64,000 nucleotides of DNA from Rivularia sp963920925. Lineage in GTDB: Bacteria > Cyanobacteriota > Cyanobacteriia > Cyanobacteriales > Nostocaceae. The position numbers were made by a program, and so were the translations under genes. Below, one piece after another: positions 26,598 through 35,300 of the stretch. The stretch covers positions 1-64,000 of the forward strand of contig NZ_CAWUDI010000047.1 in the NCBI RefSeq assembly GCF_963920925.1. Reading direction: 5' to 3'. Under the pieces are notes generated by a model. It did no database searches, had not been told where the DNA came from, and worked only from the letters and a program-made list of their open reading frames with translations. The number at the start of each line of letters is the position of its first letter. The stretch's first letter is position 1.

Positions 26598-28913
26598 ATG
26601 CCCAAGAAAAGGTCAAAAAGGTCAAAGGTTAGAGTAATACGGTTAAAGGTGAATTTTTCGCTTTTACCTATGGTTCGTTCGCTTTTACCGAATAAAAAAA
26701 TATTTTGTGTAATCCCCACTTCGATATTATTTCTTCCCACCGCAGTATTCGGACAAAATCCGAGTCCCACTCCCCCTATCTCCCCCTCCCCTCCTGCCGT
26801 GCGGGTGGTGGTAAATAGCAATATAGATGGTGAGGTAACTGCGGATGCTCAATTAACTTTGCGCGAAGCGATTGAAGTTGTCAACGGAACTCTAACCCCC
26901 CAGCAACTCAGCAGCGCCGAACAAGCTCAAGTTTCTCCGGCAACTGGGGGAAGCACTATTGAATTTAATTTACCCAGTGGTGCGACAACTATCGAACTGC
27001 AAACGGTGTTACCAGATTTGGCAGTACCTGGGTTAACAATTGACGGAAGTACCCAACCAGGATATGACCCCAACACCTCGGCAACGGCGGAAATTGCCAT
27101 TCCGATTCCCTTGGTGACGATTAAACCTGCTACAGGAATAGAAGTATTTCGCGGGTTAACGGTAGTTGCGGATGACATCACAATTCGCGGCTTGAATATG
27201 TATGGTTTTAATGCCGAACCCATCAAGCAACAGTTGGGAAGCGCGTTGATTTATGACGGTAAAGCCGAACCCGCAACTCTGACAACTCCACCGGGGGATA
27301 TTGTCATTGCTCACCGCAACCCCCCTCCGGATATCAGCGAGCAAAAACCTCCTAACGATGATTTTCCTTTTTACGAAAGAAACGAACCGCCGAAAAACGT
27401 AACCATTGAAAATAACTGGTTGGGAATAACTCAAGATGAAAGGGTACCCGATCGCCTTTCCGCTTTTGGTGTTTATGCCTTTAACAGTCAAGGTGCAAAT
27501 ATTCGTAAAAACCGGATTTCTTACCACGCTGGTAGTGCAATTATTACTTCGGTAAGGGCGGAAAATACTCAGGTGGTGCAAAACATTATTGTCGGTAACG
27601 GTATCGACGGAATGCCCGATGCTTTGCGATTTGAAGGGGTAGTCGATAATTCCCAGATTTTGGGTAACTTAATCTGTGCGAACGACGGCGCAGGAGTGTA
27701 TTTATTCAAACCTCAAGGCAAGATATTAGTACAGAATAATAAAATTACCTATAACGGCCGAAGATTAAGAAGGGCTGCTGTTTTCGTTATGGGTAGCGAC
27801 CATCAAGTAATTGGTAACGAAATCGACCATCAAGCGGGGCCTGGAGTCGTAGTTACCGCATTTCCCCATAACGATGTTGGTAGAAGAGGTGTAGCGAAAC
27901 GCAACGACATCCGCAACAATAAATTTGCGGCATTAGAAGGATTGAGTATCGACCTCAACAGCCAGAGAAACCTGGGAGTAATCGACTTTCAGCGCGGAGA
28001 TGGCCCAAACCCCAGACGTAACTCTGTAAATCGGCGTAAAGAAACCGGAAACGCTGCAATTAACGCTCCGGAATTTACCGAAAAAGCCTTTGCACCCAAT
28101 GGCAGTAGCGCCATCATTACCGGCAAAGCCGATGAAGGAAGCGAAATCACAATTTATCGGTTGGGCGATTACCAACGGGGAAAAGAAGCCATATATCAAC
28201 CGGGATTCGGCGCATTAACAGAACCATTAACCATAGTTACCACCGGGGAAGACGGCGAATTTACTGCTCAAGTTGAAAACGTGCAGCCAGGGGACATGAT
28301 CAGCGCGATCGCCACCGACCCAAAATACGGAACGTCGGAGCCTGCGGTAGCGACAAAGATTGGTACGATTGACACTCCACCCAACGTTAACGTTACGCCA
28401 AGAATTGAACCGATTAATCCGCCGCAGTGCGTTTCCAGACCGGCACCACCACCGCCACCAACACCACCAGCACCACCACCGACACCACCTGTTACCCCAC
28501 CAGAACCAATTACGATTCGAGTACCGCGCAATATCCACTTTGCCTTAGATAAATCTTTCATTAGCGACGAAAGCGCAGAAGTCCTAGACAAGGTAGCAGA
28601 AGTTCTCAAACAATATCCATTCATCGTCATAGAACTGCAAGGTCATACCGACCCCAGAGCCAGCGATGCTTACAACCAAGCGTTGGGTAGACGACGGGCG
28701 CTGTCTACGAGAAATTATCTGTTGCGGAAGGGAATTGCACCAGAAAGGATGACCATACGCTCCTTTGGTGAAAGTCAACTCAAGGTTCCCGGTAGTAACG
28801 ATATTGTCGATTACGCCAGAGATCGACGTACCGAAATTATCTTCAAGGATATCAGGGGTATAGACCTTGAAATCATTGACCAAGAGCAAGATTTACAAAT
28901 CGAAGGAAGGTAA
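26598..28913 (+). CDS. Right-handed beta-helix protein with C-terminal OmpA domain
   Basis: A 771-residue exported protein. After a basic start and signal-like helix (IFCVIPTSILFLPTAVFG) and a Pro-rich linker comes a segment with LTLREAIEVVNGTL, typical of pectate-lyase-like beta-helix surface proteins. Parallel beta-helix repeats extend to about residue 450 (IRGLNMYGFN, IRKNRISYHAGSAIITS, ILGNLICANDGAGVYLF, VIGNEIDHQAGPGVVV). A further beta domain and a Pro-rich spacer lead to an OmpA-like peptidoglycan-binding domain at about residues 640-750 (IHFALDKSFISDESAEVLDKV, ELQGHTDPRASDAYNQALGRRRA, IRSFGES). GGAG lies just before the ATG. It would tether the assembly to the cell wall. Confidence 0.85.
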   Translation: MPKKRSKRSKVRVIRLKVNFSLLPMVRSLLPNKKIFCVIPTSILFLPTAVFGQNPSPTPPISPSPPAVRVVVNSNIDGEVTADAQLTLREAIEVVNGTLTPQQLSSAEQAQVSPATGGSTIEFNLPSGATTIELQTVLPDLAVPGLTIDGSTQPGYDPNTSATAEIAIPIPLVTIKPATGIEVFRGLTVVADDITIRGLNMYGFNAEPIKQQLGSALIYDGKAEPATLTTPPGDIVIAHRNPPPDISEQKPPNDDFPFYERNEPPKNVTIENNWLGITQDERVPDRLSAFGVYAFNSQGANIRKNRISYHAGSAIITSVRAENTQVVQNIIVGNGIDGMPDALRFEGVVDNSQILGNLICANDGAGVYLFKPQGKILVQNNKITYNGRRLRRAAVFVMGSDHQVIGNEIDHQAGPGVVVTAFPHNDVGRRGVAKRNDIRNNKFAALEGLSIDLNSQRNLGVIDFQRGDGPNPRRNSVNRRKETGNAAINAPEFTEKAFAPNGSSAIITGKADEGSEITIYRLGDYQRGKEAIYQPGFGALTEPLTIVTTGEDGEFTAQVENVQPGDMISAIATDPKYGTSEPAVATKIGTIDTPPNVNVTPRIEPINPPQCVSRPAPPPPPTPPAPPPTPPVTPPEPITIRVPRNIHFALDKSFISDESAEVLDKVAEVLKQYPFIVIELQGHTDPRASDAYNQALGRRRALSTRNYLLRKGIAPERMTIRSFGESQLKVPGSNDIVDYARDRRTEIIFKDIRGIDLEIIDQEQDLQIEGR

Positions 28914-29105
28914 AGGATTTTGGATTTTGGATTTTGGATTTTGGATTGAAGATGAGGATTTAGAAGCTAGGAGTTAGAAGCTAGGAGTTAATAGTTAATA
29001 GTTAAAAGTCCCCTTTGTTCCCTTGGACATTCCCAATTCCCAATCCCCAATTCCCAATTCCCAATTCCCATTACTAAATATTTTTCGTTGTTTAGGAAGC
29101 AAAAA
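28914..29105. repeat. Mixed short tandem repeats between surface genes
   Basis: GGATTTT, TAGGAGTT and CCCAATT units in tandem. They interrupt the otherwise tight gene cluster. An AGGAAG ribosome-binding site lies at the end, before the ATG at 29106. Confidence 0.8.
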
Positions 29106-32100
29106 ATGAAAGCTTTATTTAAGCATTTATCGGCAATTACTCAAGGGGAAACGGGTTCGGTGGCAGATAATACTTCGTACTTAGTAAACAAAATCTCCAC
29201 TCCCTTTCTGTCTACAACTTTATTAGCAGTGTTATTAGGCGTACCCCAGATACCAATAATTGGGAGTGGAAAAGCAGTAGCGCAAAACACGGGAAGCTGT
29301 CCTGCGGGTACCGCACCAGCAACAGTACAGTTGAACCCTAGCGATAGCCTGCAAGATTTAATACAAGAGTATAATGTTGGCGGCATTGGTACCGTCCTTA
29401 GTATTACTGAAGAAGTCCCCGGTCAAGTAATCGATCGAACCGAATCGAGAGTCGATGATGGTATTTACGGTGGTATCCAAGGTCCCGATTTACGTTTAAA
29501 TATTGGTCCGGGAAAACCTCCAGAAACAGGTAATCTAGCTCCGGGTAGCGCAACAGTGACTATCACTTTTGCTCAATCAGTTACCTTAGCATCACCTTTA
29601 ACGTTATTGGATGTTGACCAGGAAGGACCGCAAGACAACCGTCGATTTTTCCGAGATATAGTTACCGTTAGCGCAACTAATAATAATTCCAACGTTCCCG
29701 TTAACCTACAAGCGCTCGGCCCGTTCACCCAAGTTTCCGGAAATACTGCTTCCGGTATCAATGGAAACTCACTTGCTCAGAATGGAGATGCTAACGTTTC
29801 CGTAACACCCCAAGGACCTATTGACCAAATCAGCATTGTTTACACGCCAGACGAATCTCAACCAAGAGGACAAGACCAAAGCATCGGTTTAGCGCCATTT
29901 ACTATCTGTGCGCCAGGAAATCTAGCTTCAATTGGCGATACGGTTTATCGAGATACTAATGGTGACGGTACGCAAAACCCTGGTGAAGAAGGAATTCCTG
30001 GAATTAACCTGACTTTGACAAATCCCGGCCCCGACGGTCAATTTGGGACTCCCGACGACACTACAGAAACCACAACTACTGATAACAACGGAATCTACAA
30101 TTTTCCCGTAACTGGGGGAAATTACCGAGTTACCGTTGATAATCCCCCTGCTGGTTTAACACCCACTCAAACACCACCAGGAACCATTGTTGTCGCAGCA
30201 GGTGAGAATTTTGATACTGCTGACTTTGGTTTCTCTCCACAGCAAACAGGTAGTATCGGCGATACCGTTTATACAGATGGAAATAGAAATAACGTCCAGG
30301 ATGAGGGAGAAGAAGGTATTCCTGGAGCTACAGTTAGCTTAGTTCTTCCAGGCCCCGACGGTCAATTTGGTACCCCTGACGATACTACTCAAACCACTAC
30401 TACCAACGATAACGGTAATTACACATTCCCCAATCTTCCTGCGGGAACTTACCGAGTTACCGCAACCAGTCCCAGAGAAGGAGATACCCCCACTCAAACC
30501 CAACCAGATACTATTGAACTACAGCCAGGTCAAAATTTAGATACAGTTGACTTTGGTTTTGTACCGGAACCAGTAGGACAAGGTCAAGGAACGGGTTCTC
30601 TTGGTGATACCGTTTACAATGATTTGAACAATAACGGTCAACAAGACGAAGGTGAACCCGGAATCGGGGGTGTAATTGTCAACTATGCCGGAACCGGGCC
30701 AGATGGCGTGTTTGGTGAAAGTTTAACTGATGACGATACCAGCGGTAGAACTAGTACTGATGCAAACGGTCGTTACACCTTCCCTAACCTACCTGCGGGA
30801 ACTTATCGAGTTACGATCAACGACCAATCTCAGCCAGAAATTCAGGGATTGAGTCAAACCCAAACTCCTAATAACCCGATCGCACTGGGTGAAGGGGAAA
30901 ATATAGATACTGCTGATTTTGGCTATACACAAGCTACAGGTACAATTGGCGATACCGTTTACCGAGACAACAACAGCGACGGTACTCAAAACGAAGGTGA
31001 ACCAGGAATTCCTAACGTTGAAGTTACTTTAATTAACCCCGGCCCCGACGGTCAATTTGGTACTCCTGACGATACAACTCAAAATACCACTACCAACGAA
31101 AACGGTATTTATAGTTTCCCCAATATTCCTATTGGTAACTACCAAGTTGTTGTTAATAATCCTCCAGAAGATTTAAGTCCGACTCAAACACCACCAACTA
31201 CTATTCCTTTACAAGCAGATCAAACCTTCAATGATGCTGACTTCGGTTTCTCACCGCAACAGGTCGGTACAATTGGAGATTTAGTTTTCTTTGATAACGA
31301 CGGAGACAGCACTCCCGATGGTAACGAAAGCGGAATCTCTGGAATTAACTTGGTTCTGCGAGACGCTCAAGGTAATCAAGTTGCAACTACCACCACTGAA
31401 GAAGATGGTTCTTACAACTTTGTTGCACCTCCAGGAACTTACACGGTTACAGTTGCCAATCCTCCTCAAGGTCTTACTCCCACGCTAACCCAACCAAACC
31501 CAGTTAACTTAGAAGCGGGTCAAAATATTGATACAGTTGACTTTGGCTTTCAACCACCAACAAACGGTTCAATTGGGGATACCGTATTTGCGGATGTAAA
31601 TGCTAACCGCATCCAAGATCAAGGAGAACCGGGAGTTAGTGGTGTTTTAGTCAGATTAATTCGTCCGGGAGATGATGGTGTTTTTGGTACGAACGACGAC
31701 CAAATTGACGAGCAGCGTACTGATAATACCGAAACAGTTGCTTTCAATCAAAATACTCCAGGTCAATATACCTTTAACAATCTTCCACCAGGAAATTATC
31801 AAGTAGAAATAGTGCTTCCCGATGGTAGTATTTTGACTACGGCTGCCAATCCGATTCCGGTAACTTTAGAACCCAGTCAAAATTTTGTCGATGCTGATTT
31901 TGGGGTGAGAATGACTGGATTGCCAGGTTCTATTGGCGATACGGTGTTCAACGACACCGACGGTGACGGCGTACAAGACTTTACCGATAGCAATAACAAC
32001 GGTGTTAAAGATGCAAACGAAGAAGGTGAAGAAGGAATTCCTGGAGTTCAAGTAACTTTGAGAGATTCCGACGGTGATACAGTTGCCACCACAACCACCA

Positions 32101-32765
32101 ACGAAAACGGTAATTATGTCTTCAATAGTTTACCTCTTGGTACATACACCGTAGAAGCTGCAAGACCTACCGACTTCAGCCCAACCACCGAAACCACATT
32201 ACCGGCTCAGTTAACTCAAGCCAATCCCACCACAAATGAAGTTGACTTTGGTTTCCGTCCCGGTCGTTTGGGAGCATCCGGGCCAACAAACTTGCGTTTA
32301 GTCAAGCGGATTACCAACGTATTGAGAGGAAATACACCTATTAGCGGCGTTGCCTTCAACCAGTTTGAAGATGATTCCAACGATGAAGATGATAATAGAC
32401 TCAACTCCTCTCCCCAATCTTCACCTGTAGGTATTACTCGCTTAGAAACACCTGTAGTAAGTGGTGACATAGTAGAATACACCATCTACTTCTTAAGCGA
32501 AGGTGGGGAAGCCTTGCAAAATGTCAGGGTTTGTGATTTAGTTCCCGACGGTACAACCTTTGTAAACGGTAGCATTGCTGTAAATGGCGGCGGTAACGGT
32601 GCAGATAACGGTAATTTCTCATCACCTTTAGCTCCAATACCCGCGAATTTCCAAAATATTTGTCGCAACGGTACTCCCACAAATGGTGCGGTACTTACCA
32701 ACTTAGGCACTTTACCTGCTGGCGGACAATTTGGATTCGTTCGCTTCCGCGTCAGAGTTAATTAA
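29106..32765 (+). CDS. Seven-unit SdrD B-like repeat surface protein with C-terminal DUF11 domain
   Basis: A 1219-residue secreted protein. A long N-terminal region with a hydrophobic segment (STTLLAVLLGVPQIPIIGSG) leads to a beta domain up to about residue 270. Seven SdrD B-like units of 100-120 residues follow, starting with IGDTVY-type motifs at about 29931, 30255, 30600, 30943, 31270, 31570 and 31930. Units carry DTNGDGTQNPGEEGIPG-like acidic loops that probably bind calcium and most end in DFGF. The C-terminal 160 residues resemble DUF11 (LRLVKRITNV, GDIVEYTIYFLSEGGEALQNVRVCDLVPDG). No LPXTG or PEP-CTERM signal is present. The ATG is chosen over an upstream TTG because AGGAAG precedes it. 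Likely a rigid calcium-stabilised stalk or sheath component. Confidence 0.85.
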   Translation: MKALFKHLSAITQGETGSVADNTSYLVNKISTPFLSTTLLAVLLGVPQIPIIGSGKAVAQNTGSCPAGTAPATVQLNPSDSLQDLIQEYNVGGIGTVLSITEEVPGQVIDRTESRVDDGIYGGIQGPDLRLNIGPGKPPETGNLAPGSATVTITFAQSVTLASPLTLLDVDQEGPQDNRRFFRDIVTVSATNNNSNVPVNLQALGPFTQVSGNTASGINGNSLAQNGDANVSVTPQGPIDQISIVYTPDESQPRGQDQSIGLAPFTICAPGNLASIGDTVYRDTNGDGTQNPGEEGIPGINLTLTNPGPDGQFGTPDDTTETTTTDNNGIYNFPVTGGNYRVTVDNPPAGLTPTQTPPGTIVVAAGENFDTADFGFSPQQTGSIGDTVYTDGNRNNVQDEGEEGIPGATVSLVLPGPDGQFGTPDDTTQTTTTNDNGNYTFPNLPAGTYRVTATSPREGDTPTQTQPDTIELQPGQNLDTVDFGFVPEPVGQGQGTGSLGDTVYNDLNNNGQQDEGEPGIGGVIVNYAGTGPDGVFGESLTDDDTSGRTSTDANGRYTFPNLPAGTYRVTINDQSQPEIQGLSQTQTPNNPIALGEGENIDTADFGYTQATGTIGDTVYRDNNSDGTQNEGEPGIPNVEVTLINPGPDGQFGTPDDTTQNTTTNENGIYSFPNIPIGNYQVVVNNPPEDLSPTQTPPTTIPLQADQTFNDADFGFSPQQVGTIGDLVFFDNDGDSTPDGNESGISGINLVLRDAQGNQVATTTTEEDGSYNFVAPPGTYTVTVANPPQGLTPTLTQPNPVNLEAGQNIDTVDFGFQPPTNGSIGDTVFADVNANRIQDQGEPGVSGVLVRLIRPGDDGVFGTNDDQIDEQRTDNTETVAFNQNTPGQYTFNNLPPGNYQVEIVLPDGSILTTAANPIPVTLEPSQNFVDADFGVRMTGLPGSIGDTVFNDTDGDGVQDFTDSNNNGVKDANEEGEEGIPGVQVTLRDSDGDTVATTTTNENGNYVFNSLPLGTYTVEAARPTDFSPTTETTLPAQLTQANPTTNEVDFGFRPGRLGASGPTNLRLVKRITNVLRGNTPISGVAFNQFEDDSNDEDDNRLNSSPQSSPVGITRLETPVVSGDIVEYTIYFLSEGGEALQNVRVCDLVPDGTTFVNGSIAVNGGGNGADNGNFSSPLAPIPANFQNICRNGTPTNGAVLTNLGTLPAGGQFGFVRFRVRVN

Positions 32766-33112
32766 TTTCGATTAAAAGTCTTCCTTAACAACTATTGGGG
32801 TACGGGTTTCCGTGCCTCTTTTTTTGGGGAGATGGGGGGATGGGGAGATGGGGGATGGGGGGATGGGGGGACAAGGGGAGAGATAATAAAAATTGAAATT
32901 AGTTTTGATTTGGTATACTATCGCACAGCGAGGGAGAATTAATTAGTTTCTAGATTGTTAATTTATAATTCTCAATTCCCAATTCCCAATTCCCAGTTAC
33001 CAATCCCCAATTTCGTAATACAAAAAAACCCGAACGATTGGGTATGATTATTTTGACCGAAATAATTGTTTGATGAGCCTCACAATTAAATGTGATTGAA
33101 ATTTATTTTTGA
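32766..33112. repeat. Intergenic GGGGAGAT/ACAAGGGG and CCCAATT repeats
   Basis: GGGGAGATGGGG-type units (about 32825-32881) and AATTCCC units (about 32970-33010) with AT-rich flanks. A short hairpin with T-rich flank near 32800-32825 could end transcription of the preceding gene, but it is not convincing. No gene is seen. Confidence 0.7.
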
Positions 33113-33691
33113 ATGTCAATGCTAAAAAAGAAATTAATTAGTTCGGTTGTTCTACCAATTGCAGTAATGTTACCTGCTCTTTTTCCTTTGGGTGAAGCAA
33201 CTGCTCAAAAGCAAGAAAAAAGGATGCGTCCGATTTCTTTATTAAAAGCAAGATGCGTTAACAGCGGAATCGGTAGCACTCGGATGGAGAAGCGTAATGT
33301 TTCTATTGGTAAAGCGGTTTACAACAGTAAATTTTATTTAGGTCCTGGCTATCGTTCGGCAGCTCTGACCTGTAATATAAAACCTGATGGCGATCGCGCT
33401 CAAAATGTATTTCAAACTTTGAATTTAGGCTTTGGAATGCGCGACAATAATGTAAATAGTCCTAGCGTTCAGGTTCAACTTTATTTGGACGGAAGACCAA
33501 CTGAAACTGTTACCATTGGGCCAACAAGAATGGCAAATGTATCGGTTGATGTAAATAATGTGAGTAATATTGCGATTGAAGCAACTTGTTCTAGTTCGAC
33601 TCAATATTGCAGTCGCGTTTACTTTTACGATGCCGATTTGCTACGGAATAATCCGACTACAGTGACGTACCTACACTTCTCTAACGAGTAA
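33113..33691 (+). CDS. Secreted protein of unknown function
   Basis: A 192-residue protein with a signal peptide (LISSVVLPIAVMLPALFPLGEATAQ). The mature domain is predicted to be beta-rich, with CVNSGIGSTRMEKRNVSIGKAVYNSKFYLGPGYRSAALTC, then VQLYLDGRPTETVTIGP and two close cysteine groups (EATCSSSTQYC). The layout recalls NPCBM-like carbohydrate-binding sandwiches, but I cannot assign it. A second ATG two codons in is equally possible. A TnpB gene converges on it, ending 11 bases after its stop codon. Confidence 0.65.
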   Translation: MSMLKKKLISSVVLPIAVMLPALFPLGEATAQKQEKRMRPISLLKARCVNSGIGSTRMEKRNVSIGKAVYNSKFYLGPGYRSAALTCNIKPDGDRAQNVFQTLNLGFGMRDNNVNSPSVQVQLYLDGRPTETVTIGPTRMANVSVDVNNVSNIAIEATCSSSTQYCSRVYFYDADLLRNNPTTVTYLHFSNE

Positions 33692-33702
33692 GTGTTGGCT
33701 TC

Positions 33703-34893
33703 TCAGAGACTCTTCTTTGAAGACATTGACTGAGCTTGATTATACAGGTCGTGCGTCCCACGATTCCTGATATTTATAGCCGCGTTCAAATCACGACACA
33801 AACTGGTATGACATACCGGACAATTGTGCATTCTTTGCGATAGCGACTTTTTGACCTTATGACTGCAGCTAGAACATTCTTGACTGGTACCGTTTGGATT
33901 TATTTCTACTACTGATAAACCAGCATTTTCGGCTTTGTTTTTCAGTATTGATAAGAACTGACCCCAACCAGCATCATGAATCGCAAAAGCCATTCTTGTC
34001 CTAGCAAGTCCTTTTATATTCAGTTTCTCAACAGCAATTACATCGTAATTAGATAATAGGGTTTTAGTTGTTTTGAAGTGAAAATCTTTACGGGTATCAG
34101 CTACTTTTTTATGCTTGATACCTAGTTTATTAATTGCCTTCTTTCTCCGATTAGAACCAATATGCCGCCGCGATACCTTACGTTGCGCTGACTTTAATTG
34201 ACCTTCAGCTTTACGTAGATGTTTTGGCGCGGCAATTCGGGTATTGTCAGAAGCTACATAAAAATCGATTAATCCCACATCAATACCAACAATATTGTCA
34301 GCATTGAAATCTGGTTTAACGGTTGGTACTTCTTTATTATCTAAACTTAGAGTAACGTAGTAGCCGTTCGCTTTTTTTGTAACAGATACGGTTTTTATAA
34401 TGAAACCGTCAGGTATAGGGCGATGAGCAATAACTTTTAGATCGCCAATCTTTGACAACGTAATTTTATTTTCTATAAAATGATGTTGTTTGAATTGCTT
34501 ATAAGTAAATGTTTTGTATTGCCCTAACCCTTTAAATCTAGGTCTACCAGACTTTTTACCATTACTGTCCCCTTTTAACCATCTGTCAAAAGCTTTATCA
34601 ACTTTGTCAGATACAACTTGCAATACCTGGCTATGAATTTCTTTGTACCAAGGTCTATCTTTTTTAAGTTGAACTAAACTTTTTTCCTGACTTGCTTTGT
34701 TGGGTCTGTCTTTTAATTCTGGGAGATAGCAAATAAGACAACATCTATCTATAGAACAACGGTTCTGCTCGTACCAATTAAACCGTTCAGCAAGCTGATA
34801 ATTATATAGACAACGTAACATATTTAATGTCTTGTCAATGATTTCTCGCTGCTTTTTATTTGGCTTTAACCTATATTGGTACGATATTCTCAT
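33703..34893 (-). CDS. tnpB: Intact TnpB (IS605 OrfB) RNA-guided nuclease
   Basis: A complete 396-residue TnpB. An N-terminal helix-turn-helix-like region (YQYRLKPNKKQREIIDKTLNMLRCLYNYQL) is followed by the beta-barrel domain and RuvC. The catalytic residues are all present: Asp205 (IVGIDVGLID), Glu289 (IAVEKLNIKGL) and Asp368 (CRDLNAAINI). The zinc finger is intact, with C340-x2-C343 and C358-x2-C361 (CSSC, CPVC). Known TnpB proteins cut DNA next to a short motif using a guide RNA made from the element's right end. No tnpA is adjacent. A small RHH gene is divergent from it 68 bp away. The 3' end lies almost against the stop of the preceding gene. Confidence 0.9.
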   Translation of the reverse strand: MRISYQYRLKPNKKQREIIDKTLNMLRCLYNYQLAERFNWYEQNRCSIDRCCLICYLPELKDRPNKASQEKSLVQLKKDRPWYKEIHSQVLQVVSDKVDKAFDRWLKGDSNGKKSGRPRFKGLGQYKTFTYKQFKQHHFIENKITLSKIGDLKVIAHRPIPDGFIIKTVSVTKKANGYYVTLSLDNKEVPTVKPDFNADNIVGIDVGLIDFYVASDNTRIAAPKHLRKAEGQLKSAQRKVSRRHIGSNRRKKAINKLGIKHKKVADTRKDFHFKTTKTLLSNYDVIAVEKLNIKGLARTRMAFAIHDAGWGQFLSILKNKAENAGLSVVEINPNGTSQECSSCSHKVKKSLSQRMHNCPVCHTSLCRDLNAAINIRNRGTHDLYNQAQSMSSKKSL

Positions 34894-34961
34894 GATAAAA
34901 ATCCTTGCTGTCCGACCTATTCATATACTAACATATGTGTGTAGTCCTTGTGTAGATTAAA

Positions 34962-35138
34962 ATGAAAAACAAAGCATTAAATTTAAGAGTTAGCGAAAAA
35001 AGACTAAATATTCTAAGAGCTTATGCGATGGATAGAGATAAAACGATGACGGCAATTGTGGAAGAGTGGATTGACTCGTTGTCCATTAAAAGCTTGCCCG
35101 CAATTCATCTCAACACCGATTCAAAGAATTCGGGGTGA
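34962..35138 (+). CDS. Small ribbon-helix-helix protein divergent from tnpB
   Basis: A 58-residue ORF. MKNKALNLRVSEKRLNIL fits the beta-strand and first helix, and AYAMDRDKTMTAIVEEWI the turn and second helix, of a CopG/Arc-like RHH DNA-binding protein. The C-terminus is a short polar tail. Codon use is AT-rich like its neighbours. It is divergent from the TnpB gene with 68 bp between starts, so it could repress tnpB or the element's RNA, or be an antitoxin-like orphan. Those roles are inference; the fold assignment is fairly firm. Confidence 0.7.
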   Translation: MKNKALNLRVSEKRLNILRAYAMDRDKTMTAIVEEWIDSLSIKSLPAIHLNTDSKNSG

Positions 35139-35300
35139 GCCTTCTTGCGGTTGAGGGTAAATAATAATCCCGCACCAGAACAGATTTTGCCACCTCCAAG
35201 TAATTGATGGGGAGATGGGGAGAGGGGACAAGGGGACAAGGGGACAAGGAGAATTTTAACCTTTAACCTTTGACCTTTGACCTTAATTCCTAACTCCTAA
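35139..35300. repeat. Repeat tracts between element and kinase gene
   Basis: GGGGAGAG, ACAAGGGG, ACCTTTA/ACCTTTG and AACTCCT units in tandem. No gene is seen. Confidence 0.75.

Larger units (their letters stand above)
33692..35138. mobile_element. TnpB-only element, possibly including the RHH gene
   Basis: The element contains an intact tnpB. TCTTC/GAAGA (33711-33723) is a small hairpin at the right end inside the last codons. On the left, the end of the RHH gene contains an imperfect CACC...GGGTG hairpin (about 35114-35137) that could be the left end. Boundaries are uncertain, and no target duplication is expected in this family. Confidence 0.45.

Noticed and set aside
28227..28630. Trp- and Gly-rich minus-strand ORFs
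   Set aside because: They are antisense to the Pro-rich linker of the beta-helix-OmpA gene; the composition is an artefact of CCACCA repeats.
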